The notes under the pieces: generated by a model | Database searches by the model: none | Told to the model about the DNA's origin: nothing | The model's input: only the letters and a program-made list of their open reading frames with translations | Program-made: the position numbers and the translations under genes | Part shown: positions 5,674 through 11,691 of the stretch, piece after piece | Layout: each line of letters begins with the position of its first letter | Position numbering within the stretch: position 1 is the stretch's first letter | Assembly: GCA_003567075.1 (NCBI GenBank) | Contig: PXAU01000123.1 | Coordinates: forward strand, 1 to 11,691 | Length of the DNA stretch: 11,691 bases | Reading direction: 5' to 3' | From: Trueperaceae bacterium | Lineage (GTDB): Bacteria; Deinococcota; Deinococci; Deinococcales; Trueperaceae

Positions 5674-7425
5674 TCAGTCGGCCGCCGGCCAGCCGCAGCG
5701 GCTGGTTGCGCCGAGCGCGGCGTCGGGGCAGGCGATGCCGGCACCGTACTCGCTCTCGTTCATGCCGCCATCGGAGAGGGCGGTCGCCGCCAGGCGGGCC
5801 TCGACGGCGGCGGGGTCGGCGCGGTAGCGCGCCGGATCGTCGGCGATGAGCAGGGCCGCGGCACCACTGACGAAGGGCGTGGCCATCGAGGTGCCGGGTT
5901 GGCAGAAGAGCGCGGTGTCGCTGCTGATGCCGAGACTGAGCAGGTGACGGCAGGTGCCGGCGCTGGCCGGGTGGGCGCTGCCGCCGGGCGCCATCAGGTC
6001 GAGCCCTGGGCCGTACGTGGAGAAGCTACTGCGCAGCCCGGTCCAATCGACCGCGCCGACCGCGATCGCGCCGGCGGCGCGGGCGGGGTACTCGACGCCG
6101 AAACCGCTGCCACGGTTACCGGCCGCGGCGACGATGACGGCGCCGCGGGCGCGCATGTCCGCCAGGGTCGCCTCGAACAGGGCGACGGTGCCGGCGGGCG
6201 GTGATGCGCCGACGCCGAGGCTCAAGTTGACGACGTCAGCCGGGTGGGGGTTGGGCGCCACGCCGGCGACGGGGAGGCCGACGGCCCAGCGCATGCCGTT
6301 GACCAGCGTGTCGACCGTGCCGTTGGCGCTGGGGTCGTCGGGGAAGACCTTGACGGGCAGCAGCAGCACGTCGGCGCCGTAGGCGGCGCCGGCGATGGCG
6401 ACCCCGTTCTCGCCCAGCGCCACGGCGATGCCGGCGACGTGGGTGCCGTGCGGGCTGAGCGAGCGGACGTCGTCGTTGCGCTCGGCGAAGTCGTAGCCGG
6501 GCAGGAGCTTCGGGACGAGGTCGCGGTGGCTGACGTTGACACCGTCGTCGACCACGGCCAGGACGACACTGTCGACGCCGGGCGCCACCGTGCCGGGGTT
6601 GACCGACCAGGCTTCGGGCAGGCCGAAGCACCAGGCCCACCACTGCTCGGGGTAGGCGGGGTCGTCGGGTGTGACGCCGAGCCGATGGACCTCGACGTTG
6701 GGGGCGACCAGCATCACGCGCGGGTCCGCCTCGAGCGCGCGCAGGGCGGCGTCGGCGCCGGTGTCGGGGAGCCGCAGCAGGTCGTGCTGGCCCGGGGCGC
6801 CAGCGCGCAGCAGCTGGGCGCCGGCGCGCGCCGAGACGTCGCCGGCGCGCGCGGCTCGAGCGAGGGTGCTGCCGTCGTCGTGGTAGCGGACGAGGACCTC
6901 GCGCGGCTCGCGGGCAACGCTGGCCGCAGCGATCGCCGGAGGCCCGCCGACCTCGCGGAACGCGCCGAACGCCGGCACCGCCGCAGTCGACGCGCCGAGT
7001 GCGCCAATCGTGTCGAGGCCATGCGCGCAGATGGAGGGTCCGAGGTCGCGGCGGACGCTGATCTGGACGCTCTGGGCGCCGGCGTTCGTGCGGATGTCGA
7101 GCGTGGTGCTGCTGCCCTCCGGCGGCGTGACCTCGGCGCGGATCGACACCGTGAGCGCGAGCGTGTCGCCTCCCCCGATGCGTCCTTCGCTCGGTGCGAT
7201 GTCGAGCCAGTCGGCGTCGCTGGCGGTAGCGATGCGCAGGATCGAGCCGGGTTCGCCGCTGTTGCCGACGAACAGGGTGCCGTCGGCGGCGCCGCTGATG
7301 ACGATGCTATTTGGGCTGAGCGTCAGGTGGGCCTCGGGCACCTCGCCGCAGGCTGCCAGGAGCCCCGCCAGGATTGCTGGAACGAGCCATGCCAGGCCGC
7401 GCCGACGCCGCGTCTCTCGATCCAT
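5674..7425 (-). CDS. Secreted subtilisin-like (S8) serine protease, lipoprotein
   Basis: This is a 583-residue exported protease. The N-terminus has an Arg-rich start, a hydrophobic core (residues 11-23) and lipobox LAAC with Cys26, so it is probably a lipid-anchored lipoprotein. Residues about 30-125 form a beta-rich domain with SEGRIGGGDTLALTVSI near 79-95, resembling BACON or Ig-like adhesion modules. Residues about 175-248 (REVLVRYHDDGSTL to APNVEVHRLG) look like the inhibitory prodomain of fervidolysin-type subtilases. The peptidase domain has the full triad, Asp293 in LAVVDDGV, His326 in SPHGTHVAGI and Ser513 in GTSMATPFVSG, with oxyanion Asn437 in AAAGN. Besides Cys26 there are six cysteines (133, 266, 492, 508, 566, 577) that could form disulfides. 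ATG 7425 has a leaderless -10 box 6 nt upstream. The gene is divergent from fni. The substrate is unknown; scavenging or envelope protein turnover is plausible. Confidence 0.92.
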   Translation of the reverse strand: MDRETRRRRGLAWLVPAILAGLLAACGEVPEAHLTLSPNSIVISGAADGTLFVGNSGEPGSILRIATASDADWLDIAPSEGRIGGGDTLALTVSIRAEVTPPEGSSTTLDIRTNAGAQSVQISVRRDLGPSICAHGLDTIGALGASTAAVPAFGAFREVGGPPAIAAASVAREPREVLVRYHDDGSTLARAARAGDVSARAGAQLLRAGAPGQHDLLRLPDTGADAALRALEADPRVMLVAPNVEVHRLGVTPDDPAYPEQWWAWCFGLPEAWSVNPGTVAPGVDSVVLAVVDDGVNVSHRDLVPKLLPGYDFAERNDDVRSLSPHGTHVAGIAVALGENGVAIAGAAYGADVLLLPVKVFPDDPSANGTVDTLVNGMRWAVGLPVAGVAPNPHPADVVNLSLGVGASPPAGTVALFEATLADMRARGAVIVAAAGNRGSGFGVEYPARAAGAIAVGAVDWTGLRSSFSTYGPGLDLMAPGGSAHPASAGTCRHLLSLGISSDTALFCQPGTSMATPFVSGAAALLIADDPARYRADPAAVEARLAATALSDGGMNESEYGAGIACPDAALGATSRCGWPAAD

Positions 7426-7431
7426 CGCGGC

Positions 7432-7437
7432 ATCGTA
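7432..7437 (-). promoter_or_regulatory. TANNNT -10 box for S8 protease (leaderless)
   Basis: TACGAT on the minus strand, 6 nt before ATG 7425, with no Shine-Dalgarno. The 61-bp divergent gap also contains the fni promoter and a 12-bp palindrome covering the likely -35 position of both. Confidence 0.55.
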
Positions 7438-7450
7438 CGACTGGCACGGG

Positions 7451-7462
7451 CCAGCGCGCTGG
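7451..7462. repeat. 12-bp perfect palindrome between divergent promoters
   Basis: CCAGCGCGCTGG is a perfect palindrome centred between the S8 protease and fni -10 boxes. A further CTGG at 7441-7444 pairs with the CCAG at 7451. With a 17-nt spacer, the -35 hexamers of both promoters (about 7449-7454 for fni and 7455-7460 for the protease) fall in or on it. This suggests a shared operator, but short palindromes are frequent in GC-rich DNA. Confidence 0.4.
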
Positions 7463-7471
7463 GGGAAGGCC

Positions 7472-7477
7472 TACACT
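7472..7477 (+). promoter_or_regulatory. TANNNT -10 box for fni
   Basis: TACACT ends 9 nt before ATG 7487. The intervening bases include GGGAG (7478-7482), 4 nt from the ATG, which could act as a weak ribosome binding site if transcription starts early enough. Otherwise the message would be leaderless or nearly so. Confidence 0.5.
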
Positions 7478-7486
7478 GGGAGACCG

Positions 7487-8512
7487 ATGTCCACGACCAT
7501 CAGCGCGCGCAAGGGCCGTCACCTGGAGGTGTGCCTGTCGGGGGCCGCGGCCTACGCCAGGCGGACCACCGGCTTCGAGCAGCTCGACCTCCCGTATCGC
7601 GCCCTGCCGGAACTCGACCTGGCGGCGGTCGACACCCGCTGCTCGTTCCTGGGCGCGCCGCTCTCGGCGCCGCTGCTCATCGGGGCGATGACGGGCGGCT
7701 CCGAGTTGGCCGGGTTGGTCAACCGGCACCTAGCTGAAGCAGCGCAGCGGCTCGGGCTCGGCATGATGCTGGGATCGCAGCGGGTGATGCTCGAACGGCC
7801 CGAGACCCGCACGAGTTTCGCGGTGCGGAGCGTGGCACCGGACGTGCTGCTGATCGGCAACCTGGGTGTCGCGCAACTGCTGCGCGGTTACGGCGCCGAG
7901 GAACTCGAGGCGCTTCGCGCCGGCGTCGGTGCCGACGCCATGGCGCTGCACACGAACCCCTTGCAGGAAGCGCTGCAGGTCGGCGGTGACGAGGCCTTCG
8001 CGGGGCTGGTGGCGCGCCTGCGCGAGGTGGTCCCGCAGCTGGCGGCGCCGGTGCTGCTCAAGGAGGTCGGGCACGGCCTCTCGGGAGACGTGGCGCGGCA
8101 GGTGGCCGACGTCGGCTTCGCGGCGCTCGATGTGGCCGGCGCTGGCGGCACGTCGTGGGCCAAGGTGGAGGACCTGGTCCGCTACGGTGAGGTCCGTCAC
8201 CCCGATCTGGTCGAGTGGGGCATCCCCACGGCGACGGCCTTGCGCGAGGTGCGAGCGGCGCTGCCGCGCATGCCGCTGGTGGCGTCGGGCGGCATCCGTT
8301 CGGGTCTCGACGTCGCCAAGGCGCTGGCGCTGGGTGCGCAGGTGGCCGCCGTCGCGCAGCCGCTCCTGGCGCCGGCGCTCGACTCCACCGAGGCCGTCGT
8401 CGCCACCTTGGAGCGGTTCCTGCGCGAGCTCCGCGTCGCCATGTTCGCGGCCGGCGCGGCCGACCTGCGGGCCTTGGCGCAGCTCACCCCCTCCGTGCGC
8501 GCGCCTGCGTAG
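7487..8512 (+). CDS. fni: Type 2 isopentenyl-diphosphate delta-isomerase
   Basis: This FMN- and NADPH-dependent enzyme interconverts isopentenyl and dimethylallyl diphosphate, supplying both building blocks for carotenoids, quinones and other isoprenoids. The 341 residues match the family length. TIM-barrel signatures run in order: RKGRHLEVCL at 8-17, ALPELDL at 39-45, GAMTGGS at 66-72, GSQRVMLE at 96-103, GNLGVAQL at 124-131, HTNPLQE at 155-161 with the conserved catalytic-region Gln160, LLKEVGHGLS at 190-199, DVAGAGGTSWAKVE at 215-228 (FMN phosphate site) and ASGGIRSGLDVAKALALGA at 266-284. The frame is open further upstream (from 7010), but that stretch is antisense to the S8 protease and carries no family sequence; ATG 7487 gives the standard N-terminus. 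The TAG stop forms part of the next gene's -10 box. Confidence 0.95.
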   Translation: MSTTISARKGRHLEVCLSGAAAYARRTTGFEQLDLPYRALPELDLAAVDTRCSFLGAPLSAPLLIGAMTGGSELAGLVNRHLAEAAQRLGLGMMLGSQRVMLERPETRTSFAVRSVAPDVLLIGNLGVAQLLRGYGAEELEALRAGVGADAMALHTNPLQEALQVGGDEAFAGLVARLREVVPQLAAPVLLKEVGHGLSGDVARQVADVGFAALDVAGAGGTSWAKVEDLVRYGEVRHPDLVEWGIPTATALREVRAALPRMPLVASGGIRSGLDVAKALALGAQVAAVAQPLLAPALDSTEAVVATLERFLRELRVAMFAAGAADLRALAQLTPSVRAPA

Positions 8513-8515
8513 ACT
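8510..8515 (+). promoter_or_regulatory. TANNNT -10 box for SDR gene (leaderless)
   Basis: TAGACT, 5 nt before ATG 8521, with no Shine-Dalgarno. As at coaD, the TAG stop of the upstream gene makes up the first half of the box, and the surrounding bases are nearly the same at the two junctions. Confidence 0.6.
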
Positions 8516-8520
8516 GGCGC

Positions 8521-9282
8521 ATGAACCTGCAGATCGCTGGCAAGACGGCACTCGTGACCGGCGCCTCGAAGGGCATCGGCTTCGCCATCGCCGAGGCGCT
8601 GGTGGCCGAGGACGTGCGGGTGGTGATCGCTGCCCGGGAGCAGGCGGGTCTCGATGCGGCGCGCGAGCGCCTGCACGCCGCGGGCGGCGAGGTGATCGCG
8701 CTCGCAGCCGACGTCGCTACCGCCAAGGGCGTCAGCGACGTGGTCGCGGCTGCGCAGGCGCGAGCCGGGTCGCTCGACATCCTGGTGGCGAACGCCGGCG
8801 GGCCGCCCGCTGGGCCGCCGGCGAGCCTCGACGATGCCGCCTGGGCGCGCGCGACCGAGTTGACGCTGATGTCGGCGGTGCGCCTGGCCCGCGGTGTGCT
8901 GCCCGGCATGCGCGAGCGCGGCTGGGGCCGTATCGTGAACGTCACCAGCCTATCGGTGAAGCAGCCCATACAGGAGCTGACGCTGTCGAACGCGCTGCGC
9001 TCGGCCGTCACCGCGTTCGCTCGCACCCTTGCCAACGAGGTGGCGAACGAGGGCGTGACCGTGAACAACGTAGCGCCTGGCTACACGGCCACCGAGCGGC
9101 TCGGTCAGCTCTTCGCCGACGATTACGCGCGCGCGCGGGTGATGTCCTCGATCCCGGTCAAGCGGTTCGCCGAGCCCGCCGAGATCGCCGCGGCGGTAGC
9201 TTACCTGTGCTCGCAGCAGGCTGCTTTCGTCACGGGGCAGACGCTCGTGGTGGACGGCGGCATGGTGGCTTCGACGTATTGA
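8521..9282 (+). CDS. Short-chain dehydrogenase/reductase-like protein lacking YxxxK
   Basis: This 253-residue Rossmann-fold protein of the classical SDR type would often be labelled 3-oxoacyl-ACP reductase. Visible elements are the nucleotide motif TGASKGIG at 13-20, AADV at 62-65, NAG at 91-93, the GRIVNVTSLS strand with Ser143, VTVNNVAPGYTATE at 179-192 and the C-terminal FVTGQTLVVDGG. Aligned without gaps to E. coli FabG from memory, the catalytic Tyr and Lys of YxxxK fall on Ser156 and Arg160 (SNALR), so the usual proton-transfer pair is missing while Ser143 is kept. The protein may have a different catalytic set, a binding role, or belong to an SDR subgroup with this replacement; the substrate is unknown. 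A leaderless promoter precedes ATG 8521. The 3' end overlaps the next gene by 4 nt, suggesting coupling. Confidence 0.88.
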   Translation: MNLQIAGKTALVTGASKGIGFAIAEALVAEDVRVVIAAREQAGLDAARERLHAAGGEVIALAADVATAKGVSDVVAAAQARAGSLDILVANAGGPPAGPPASLDDAAWARATELTLMSAVRLARGVLPGMRERGWGRIVNVTSLSVKQPIQELTLSNALRSAVTAFARTLANEVANEGVTVNNVAPGYTATERLGQLFADDYARARVMSSIPVKRFAEPAEIAAAVAYLCSQQAAFVTGQTLVVDGGMVASTY

Positions 9283-10025
9283 GCCTGGGCCAGCTCCGAG
9301 GCGCGCTGACGCTGCGGTGGCGCTGGCTTCCGGCCTTGCTGGTGCTGCTGGCGTGGACCTCGGCGCCGGCGCAAGGCAGCATCGTCAGCGAACTCGCCGG
9401 CGTGCGCCTGTGCGTCGACGACGCCAGCCTCGACGTGCGCTTCGAACGGGGTGGCGACGTGGCCACCGGGCTCGTGCGCGAGCGACTCTGGCGGTCGCTG
9501 GAGCGGACCTTCACGGGAGCTAGCCTGCCCTGGCAGCGGGCGCCCGTCTGTACGGACGTTGATGGCTACCTCAGCGTCGTGCTGGAGGTCCGTGAGGCGC
9601 CCTGGTACGGGCCGCGCGCCAGCGCCTACGAGGTGGCCGTGCAGGTGGGCCAGCGCCACGAGCAGGCGGACGGGTCGGTGCGCGCATCGCCAGCGGACGC
9701 CTTCGACTTCCGGGTGGTCGAGCTCTTCGACGAGCGCGCGGTGGGCATCCCGGCCGTGGTGTTCCTGCCGCGCTACGTCGAGGCGGGCCTGCGTGATCTC
9801 AGCGTGCGCTGGTGGCAGGACCAGCTGGCCCTCGAGGCGGACTCGCGGGCGGGGCGGTCGCGGACGTGGCTCGGGGTCGGTGTCGCGGCCGGTGTGGCGG
9901 CCGGCGTCGGCGCCATGCTGGTGGCGGCGACTGCTGAGGTCAGGCGGCGCTCTCGGCGCTGGTCCCGAAGAGCCGCCACGAGACAGCGCCCAGCGCCAGG
10001 GTCGCGAACGGCACCGCCCAGATGA
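9279..10025 (+). CDS. Exported or membrane-anchored protein of unknown function
   Basis: I do not recognise this 248-residue protein. A TTG start at 9279 within TTGA overlaps the SDR stop by 4 nt. It is the only start that gives a full signal peptide: basic residues (RWRW), a hydrophobic core (about 17-26) and an APA-Q cleavage site near residue 32. The mature part has two cysteines (45 and 91) that could pair, a mixed alpha/beta composition, and a Gly/Ala-rich hydrophobic segment at about 197-218, followed by an Arg-rich tail to 248. An N-out protein anchored at its C-terminus is one reading. No promoter is seen, so expression probably depends on the SDR gene. The last 86 bp overlap the convergent membrane-protein gene, so a sequence error near the 3' end that extends the frame cannot be excluded. 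Confidence 0.65.
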   Translation: MSLGQLRGALTLRWRWLPALLVLLAWTSAPAQGSIVSELAGVRLCVDDASLDVRFERGGDVATGLVRERLWRSLERTFTGASLPWQRAPVCTDVDGYLSVVLEVREAPWYGPRASAYEVAVQVGQRHEQADGSVRASPADAFDFRVVELFDERAVGIPAVVFLPRYVEAGLRDLSVRWWQDQLALEADSRAGRSRTWLGVGVAAGVAAGVGAMLVAATAEVRRRSRRWSRRAATRQRPAPGSRTAPPR

Positions 10026-10632
10026 GCCCGATGCCGAAGGCGAGGGTCCCGACGACGAGCGCCAGCGTGAGCGTGAGCTGCAGTGCGATCAGGGTCGGCA
10101 ACACCGGCAGCGACGCCCGCACGCTCCAGCCGATCGCGGTGAAGGCGTCGACTCCTCGGTCCGCGGCCAGGAACACCGCCTGACCGCTGAGCAAGGCGTA
10201 GAGCAGCACGACCGGCAGGCTCCACACCGGCCCGAGCAGCGCCTCGGAGCCGGCCAGCACCAGCGAGGCCAGCAACAGCACCACCACGACGTGGCCGAGG
10301 GCTGGGCGATAGGTGAGCAGCGCCTCGCCGTCGGTGGGCACGCCGGCCACGCGACGGACGGCGTACATCGTCAGGGCCAGCGTCACCGGCGCGGTGACGA
10401 TCACGCTGAGGCTGCCAGCAATCACCTCGCCGAGACCGAACAGCAACCCCAGCAGGCTAGCGAGCACGGCGAGCGACAGCCACGCCAGCGCTCCCAGCAG
10501 CACCCAGCGCTTGGCGCCGGTCAGCACGGCGCCGGCGTCGCGCAGCAGTTGGCCCAGCCGCAGCGGCACCCGGCCGGACAGGGCGGCCGCGAGCCGGGGA
10601 TCGTGCGTCGTCGTCTCTTCTCGCTCGTGCAT
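9940..10632 (-). CDS. Multi-pass membrane protein of unknown function
   Basis: This 230-residue protein has a charged 35-residue N-terminus (MHEREETTTHDPRL) and about six predicted membrane segments, roughly 43-67, 70-92, 112-131, 135-156, 175-199 and 201-219. The overall look, with DRGVDAFTAIGWSVRASLP before the fifth segment and WAVPFATLALGAVSWRLFG at the end, resembles the loosely defined predicted integral membrane families BPSS1780/DUF975, but I cannot assign it firmly and no function follows. ATG 10632 is used because a TACCAT -10 box lies 8 nt upstream and there is no Shine-Dalgarno. The gene is divergent from the polyketide synthase. Its 3' end overlaps the preceding plus-strand gene by 86 bp. 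Confidence 0.75.
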   Translation of the reverse strand: MHEREETTTHDPRLAAALSGRVPLRLGQLLRDAGAVLTGAKRWVLLGALAWLSLAVLASLLGLLFGLGEVIAGSLSVIVTAPVTLALTMYAVRRVAGVPTDGEALLTYRPALGHVVVVLLLASLVLAGSEALLGPVWSLPVVLLYALLSGQAVFLAADRGVDAFTAIGWSVRASLPVLPTLIALQLTLTLALVVGTLAFGIGLIWAVPFATLALGAVSWRLFGTSAESAA

Positions 10633-10640
10633 GACGGGCC

Positions 10641-10646
10641 ATGGTA
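10641..10646 (-). promoter_or_regulatory. TANNNT -10 box for membrane protein gene
   Basis: TACCAT on the minus strand, 8 nt before ATG 10632. It lies in a 58-bp divergent gap shared with the polyketide synthase promoter and sits inside the short palindrome TGGTACCA (10642-10649). Confidence 0.45.
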
Positions 10647-10678
10647 CCAGCGCTTACGGACGCCTCCGCGCGAGCGCG

Positions 10679-10684
10679 TATCAT
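10679..10684 (+). promoter_or_regulatory. TANNNT -10 box for type III PKS (leaderless)
   Basis: TATCAT, 6 nt before ATG 10691, with no Shine-Dalgarno: the same arrangement as at coaD and the S8 protease. No convincing -35 box is seen. Confidence 0.55.
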
Positions 10685-10690
10685 CGACGG

Positions 10691-11691
10691 ATGTCGGTCC
10701 GGATCGTTGCGCTCGGAACGGCGCTGCCCCCCTTCGGCTACGCGCAGGCGGACGTCAAGGCCATCATGCGCCGCTGGATCGGTGGCGAGCGCCGCATCGA
10801 CCGCACCTTGGAGCGGGTGTACGCCGCCTCGGGCATCGACCGGCGCTGGAGCGTGTTGCCGGACTTCATGGACGAGACGCTCGGCGGTTCGTCGAGCGGC
10901 ACCCACGTTCGGGAGCGAGCGGGCGGCGCGAACGGTGCGCCGGGCGGGCCCTTGCCGCAGCTCTTCAGCCGGAACGGGGGGTTCTGCCGCCCCACCACCG
11001 GTGCTCGCAACGCCCGCTACGGCGCCAGCGCACCGCCGCTGCTGGAGCGCGCGGCGCGGCGCGCGCTAGCCGCCGCTCCGGCCTCGTTGCGCGAGCGCGT
11101 CACGCACGTGGTGACGGTCTCGTGCACCGGGTTCCAGGCGCCGGGGGTGGACGACCATCTGGTGCGGGCGTTGGCGCTGCCCGCCACGACCGAGCGTTAC
11201 CACCTGGGGTTCATGGGGTGCTACGCGGCCTTCCCGGCGCTGCGGATGGCGCGCGCCTTCTGCCTGGCCGACCCGAAGGCGGTCGTCCTGGTGGCGTCGG
11301 TGGAGCTGTGCACCTTGCACCTCGATCCCAGCCGCGAGGTGGACAGCATCCTGGCGACGTCGGTCTTCGCCGACGGGGCCGCGGCGGCGCTGGTGACGGC
11401 CGCCGCTGCGCCAGACGCGCCCGAGGACGTGTTGCAGCTCGAACTGCTCGCCTCCGCCACCACCCTCACCCAAGGCGGCAAGCAGGACATGGCCTGGACG
11501 ATCGGCGATCACGGCTTCGAGATGGTGCTCACCAGCTACGTGCCGAGGGTGCTGGAGGCCGAGGCCGAGGCCGCCGTGGCGCCGCTCCTGCGCGCCGGAG
11601 CCGTCGACCTCGACGAGATCGATGCCTGGGCCGTCCACCCCGGTGGACGCGCCATCCTCGACAAGCTCGAAACGGGGTTGCGCTTACCGGC
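10691..11691 (+). CDS. Type III polyketide synthase, 5' part (partial)
   Basis: This is a chalcone-synthase-like homodimeric thiolase-fold enzyme that condenses malonyl-CoA units onto an acyl-CoA starter, typically giving alkylpyrones or alkylresorcinols in bacteria. The window holds 333 residues and the frame is open to the right edge; family proteins are usually 350-400 residues. Recognisable parts are VRIVALGTALPP at the N-terminus, CRPTTGARNARY near 99, VSCTGFQAPGVD at 143-154, the nucleophile Cys177 in GFMGCYAAF, SVFADGAAAALV near 224-235, DHGFEMVLTSYVP near 273, and catalytic His316 in VHPGGR. The third catalytic residue, Asn of the GNMSS motif, would lie beyond the window. Residues about 64-87 form a Gly/Ser-rich stretch in a region that is usually shorter. 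ATG 10691 has a leaderless promoter. The product cannot be predicted. Confidence 0.92.
   Translation, partial: MSVRIVALGTALPPFGYAQADVKAIMRRWIGGERRIDRTLERVYAASGIDRRWSVLPDFMDETLGGSSSGTHVRERAGGANGAPGGPLPQLFSRNGGFCRPTTGARNARYGASAPPLLERAARRALAAAPASLRERVTHVVTVSCTGFQAPGVDDHLVRALALPATTERYHLGFMGCYAAFPALRMARAFCLADPKAVVLVASVELCTLHLDPSREVDSILATSVFADGAAAALVTAAAAPDAPEDVLQLELLASATTLTQGGKQDMAWTIGDHGFEMVLTSYVPRVLEAEAEAAVAPLLRAGAVDLDEIDAWAVHPGGRAILDKLETGLRLP

Noticed and set aside
4122..5744. Minus-strand open frame of 540 codons opposite the rhomboid gene
   Set aside because: Same shadow pattern; the rhomboid catalytic motifs on the plus strand explain the region.
7010..7486. In-frame upstream extension of fni
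   Set aside because: It is antisense to the S8 protease and has no family sequence. The -10 box and standard N-terminus support ATG 7487.
6244..7737. Plus-strand open frame of 497 codons opposite the S8 protease
   Set aside because: It is antisense to a protease with a full catalytic triad and overlaps the fni start; it looks like Asp/Gly/Val shadow coding.

Overview
This is a very GC-rich window (about 70% or more by eye), densely packed with ordinary chromosomal genes. I find no tRNA or rRNA, no CRISPR array, no insertion sequence and no phage gene. The best guess for the host is the Deinococcota (Deinococcus-Thermus), perhaps near Trueperaceae. The reasons are the many start codons with no Shine-Dalgarno, preceded 5-9 nt upstream by a TANNNT -10 box (leaderless transcription, well known in Deinococcus), together with a type 2 IPP isomerase and a type III polyketide synthase. 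This placement is inference and was not tested by any search.

Layout. Positions 1-3142 (+): the 3' part of holA (DNA polymerase III delta subunit), coaD (phosphopantetheine adenylyltransferase), hslO (Hsp33 redox chaperone) and an EamA/DMT permease overlapping hslO by 4 nt. Positions 3117-3914 (-): plsY (acyl-phosphate glycerol-3-phosphate acyltransferase), convergent with the permease and overlapping its 3' end. Positions 4059-5627 (+): a rhomboid intramembrane protease with an unusually long N-terminal region, divergent from plsY. Positions 5674-7425 (-): a secreted subtilisin-like (S8) lipoprotein protease. Positions 7487-10025 (+): fni (type 2 isopentenyl-diphosphate isomerase), a short-chain dehydrogenase/reductase-like protein without the YxxxK catalytic pair, and an exported protein of unknown function coupled to it by a 4-nt overlap. 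Positions 9940-10632 (-): an uncharacterised multi-pass membrane protein. Positions 10691-11691 (+): the start of a type III polyketide synthase, cut by the window edge.

The genes do not form one pathway. CoaD, PlsY, Fni and the polyketide synthase all belong to CoA, lipid or isoprenoid metabolism. Hsp33, the rhomboid and the S8 protease belong to protein quality control and proteolysis. Almost every transcription unit has its own -10 box, so most genes look separately promoted. The exceptions are the two 4-nt overlaps (hslO/eamA and SDR/hypothetical). No gene-free stretch exceeds 300 bases.

I see no convincing new multi-gene system. The most notable points are: the leaderless promoter set, including two places where the TAG stop of one gene forms the first half of the next gene's -10 box; a perfect 11-bp GC-only inverted repeat just upstream of the coaD -10 box; an extra four-cysteine set at the C-terminus of Hsp33; and the degenerate active site of the SDR protein.
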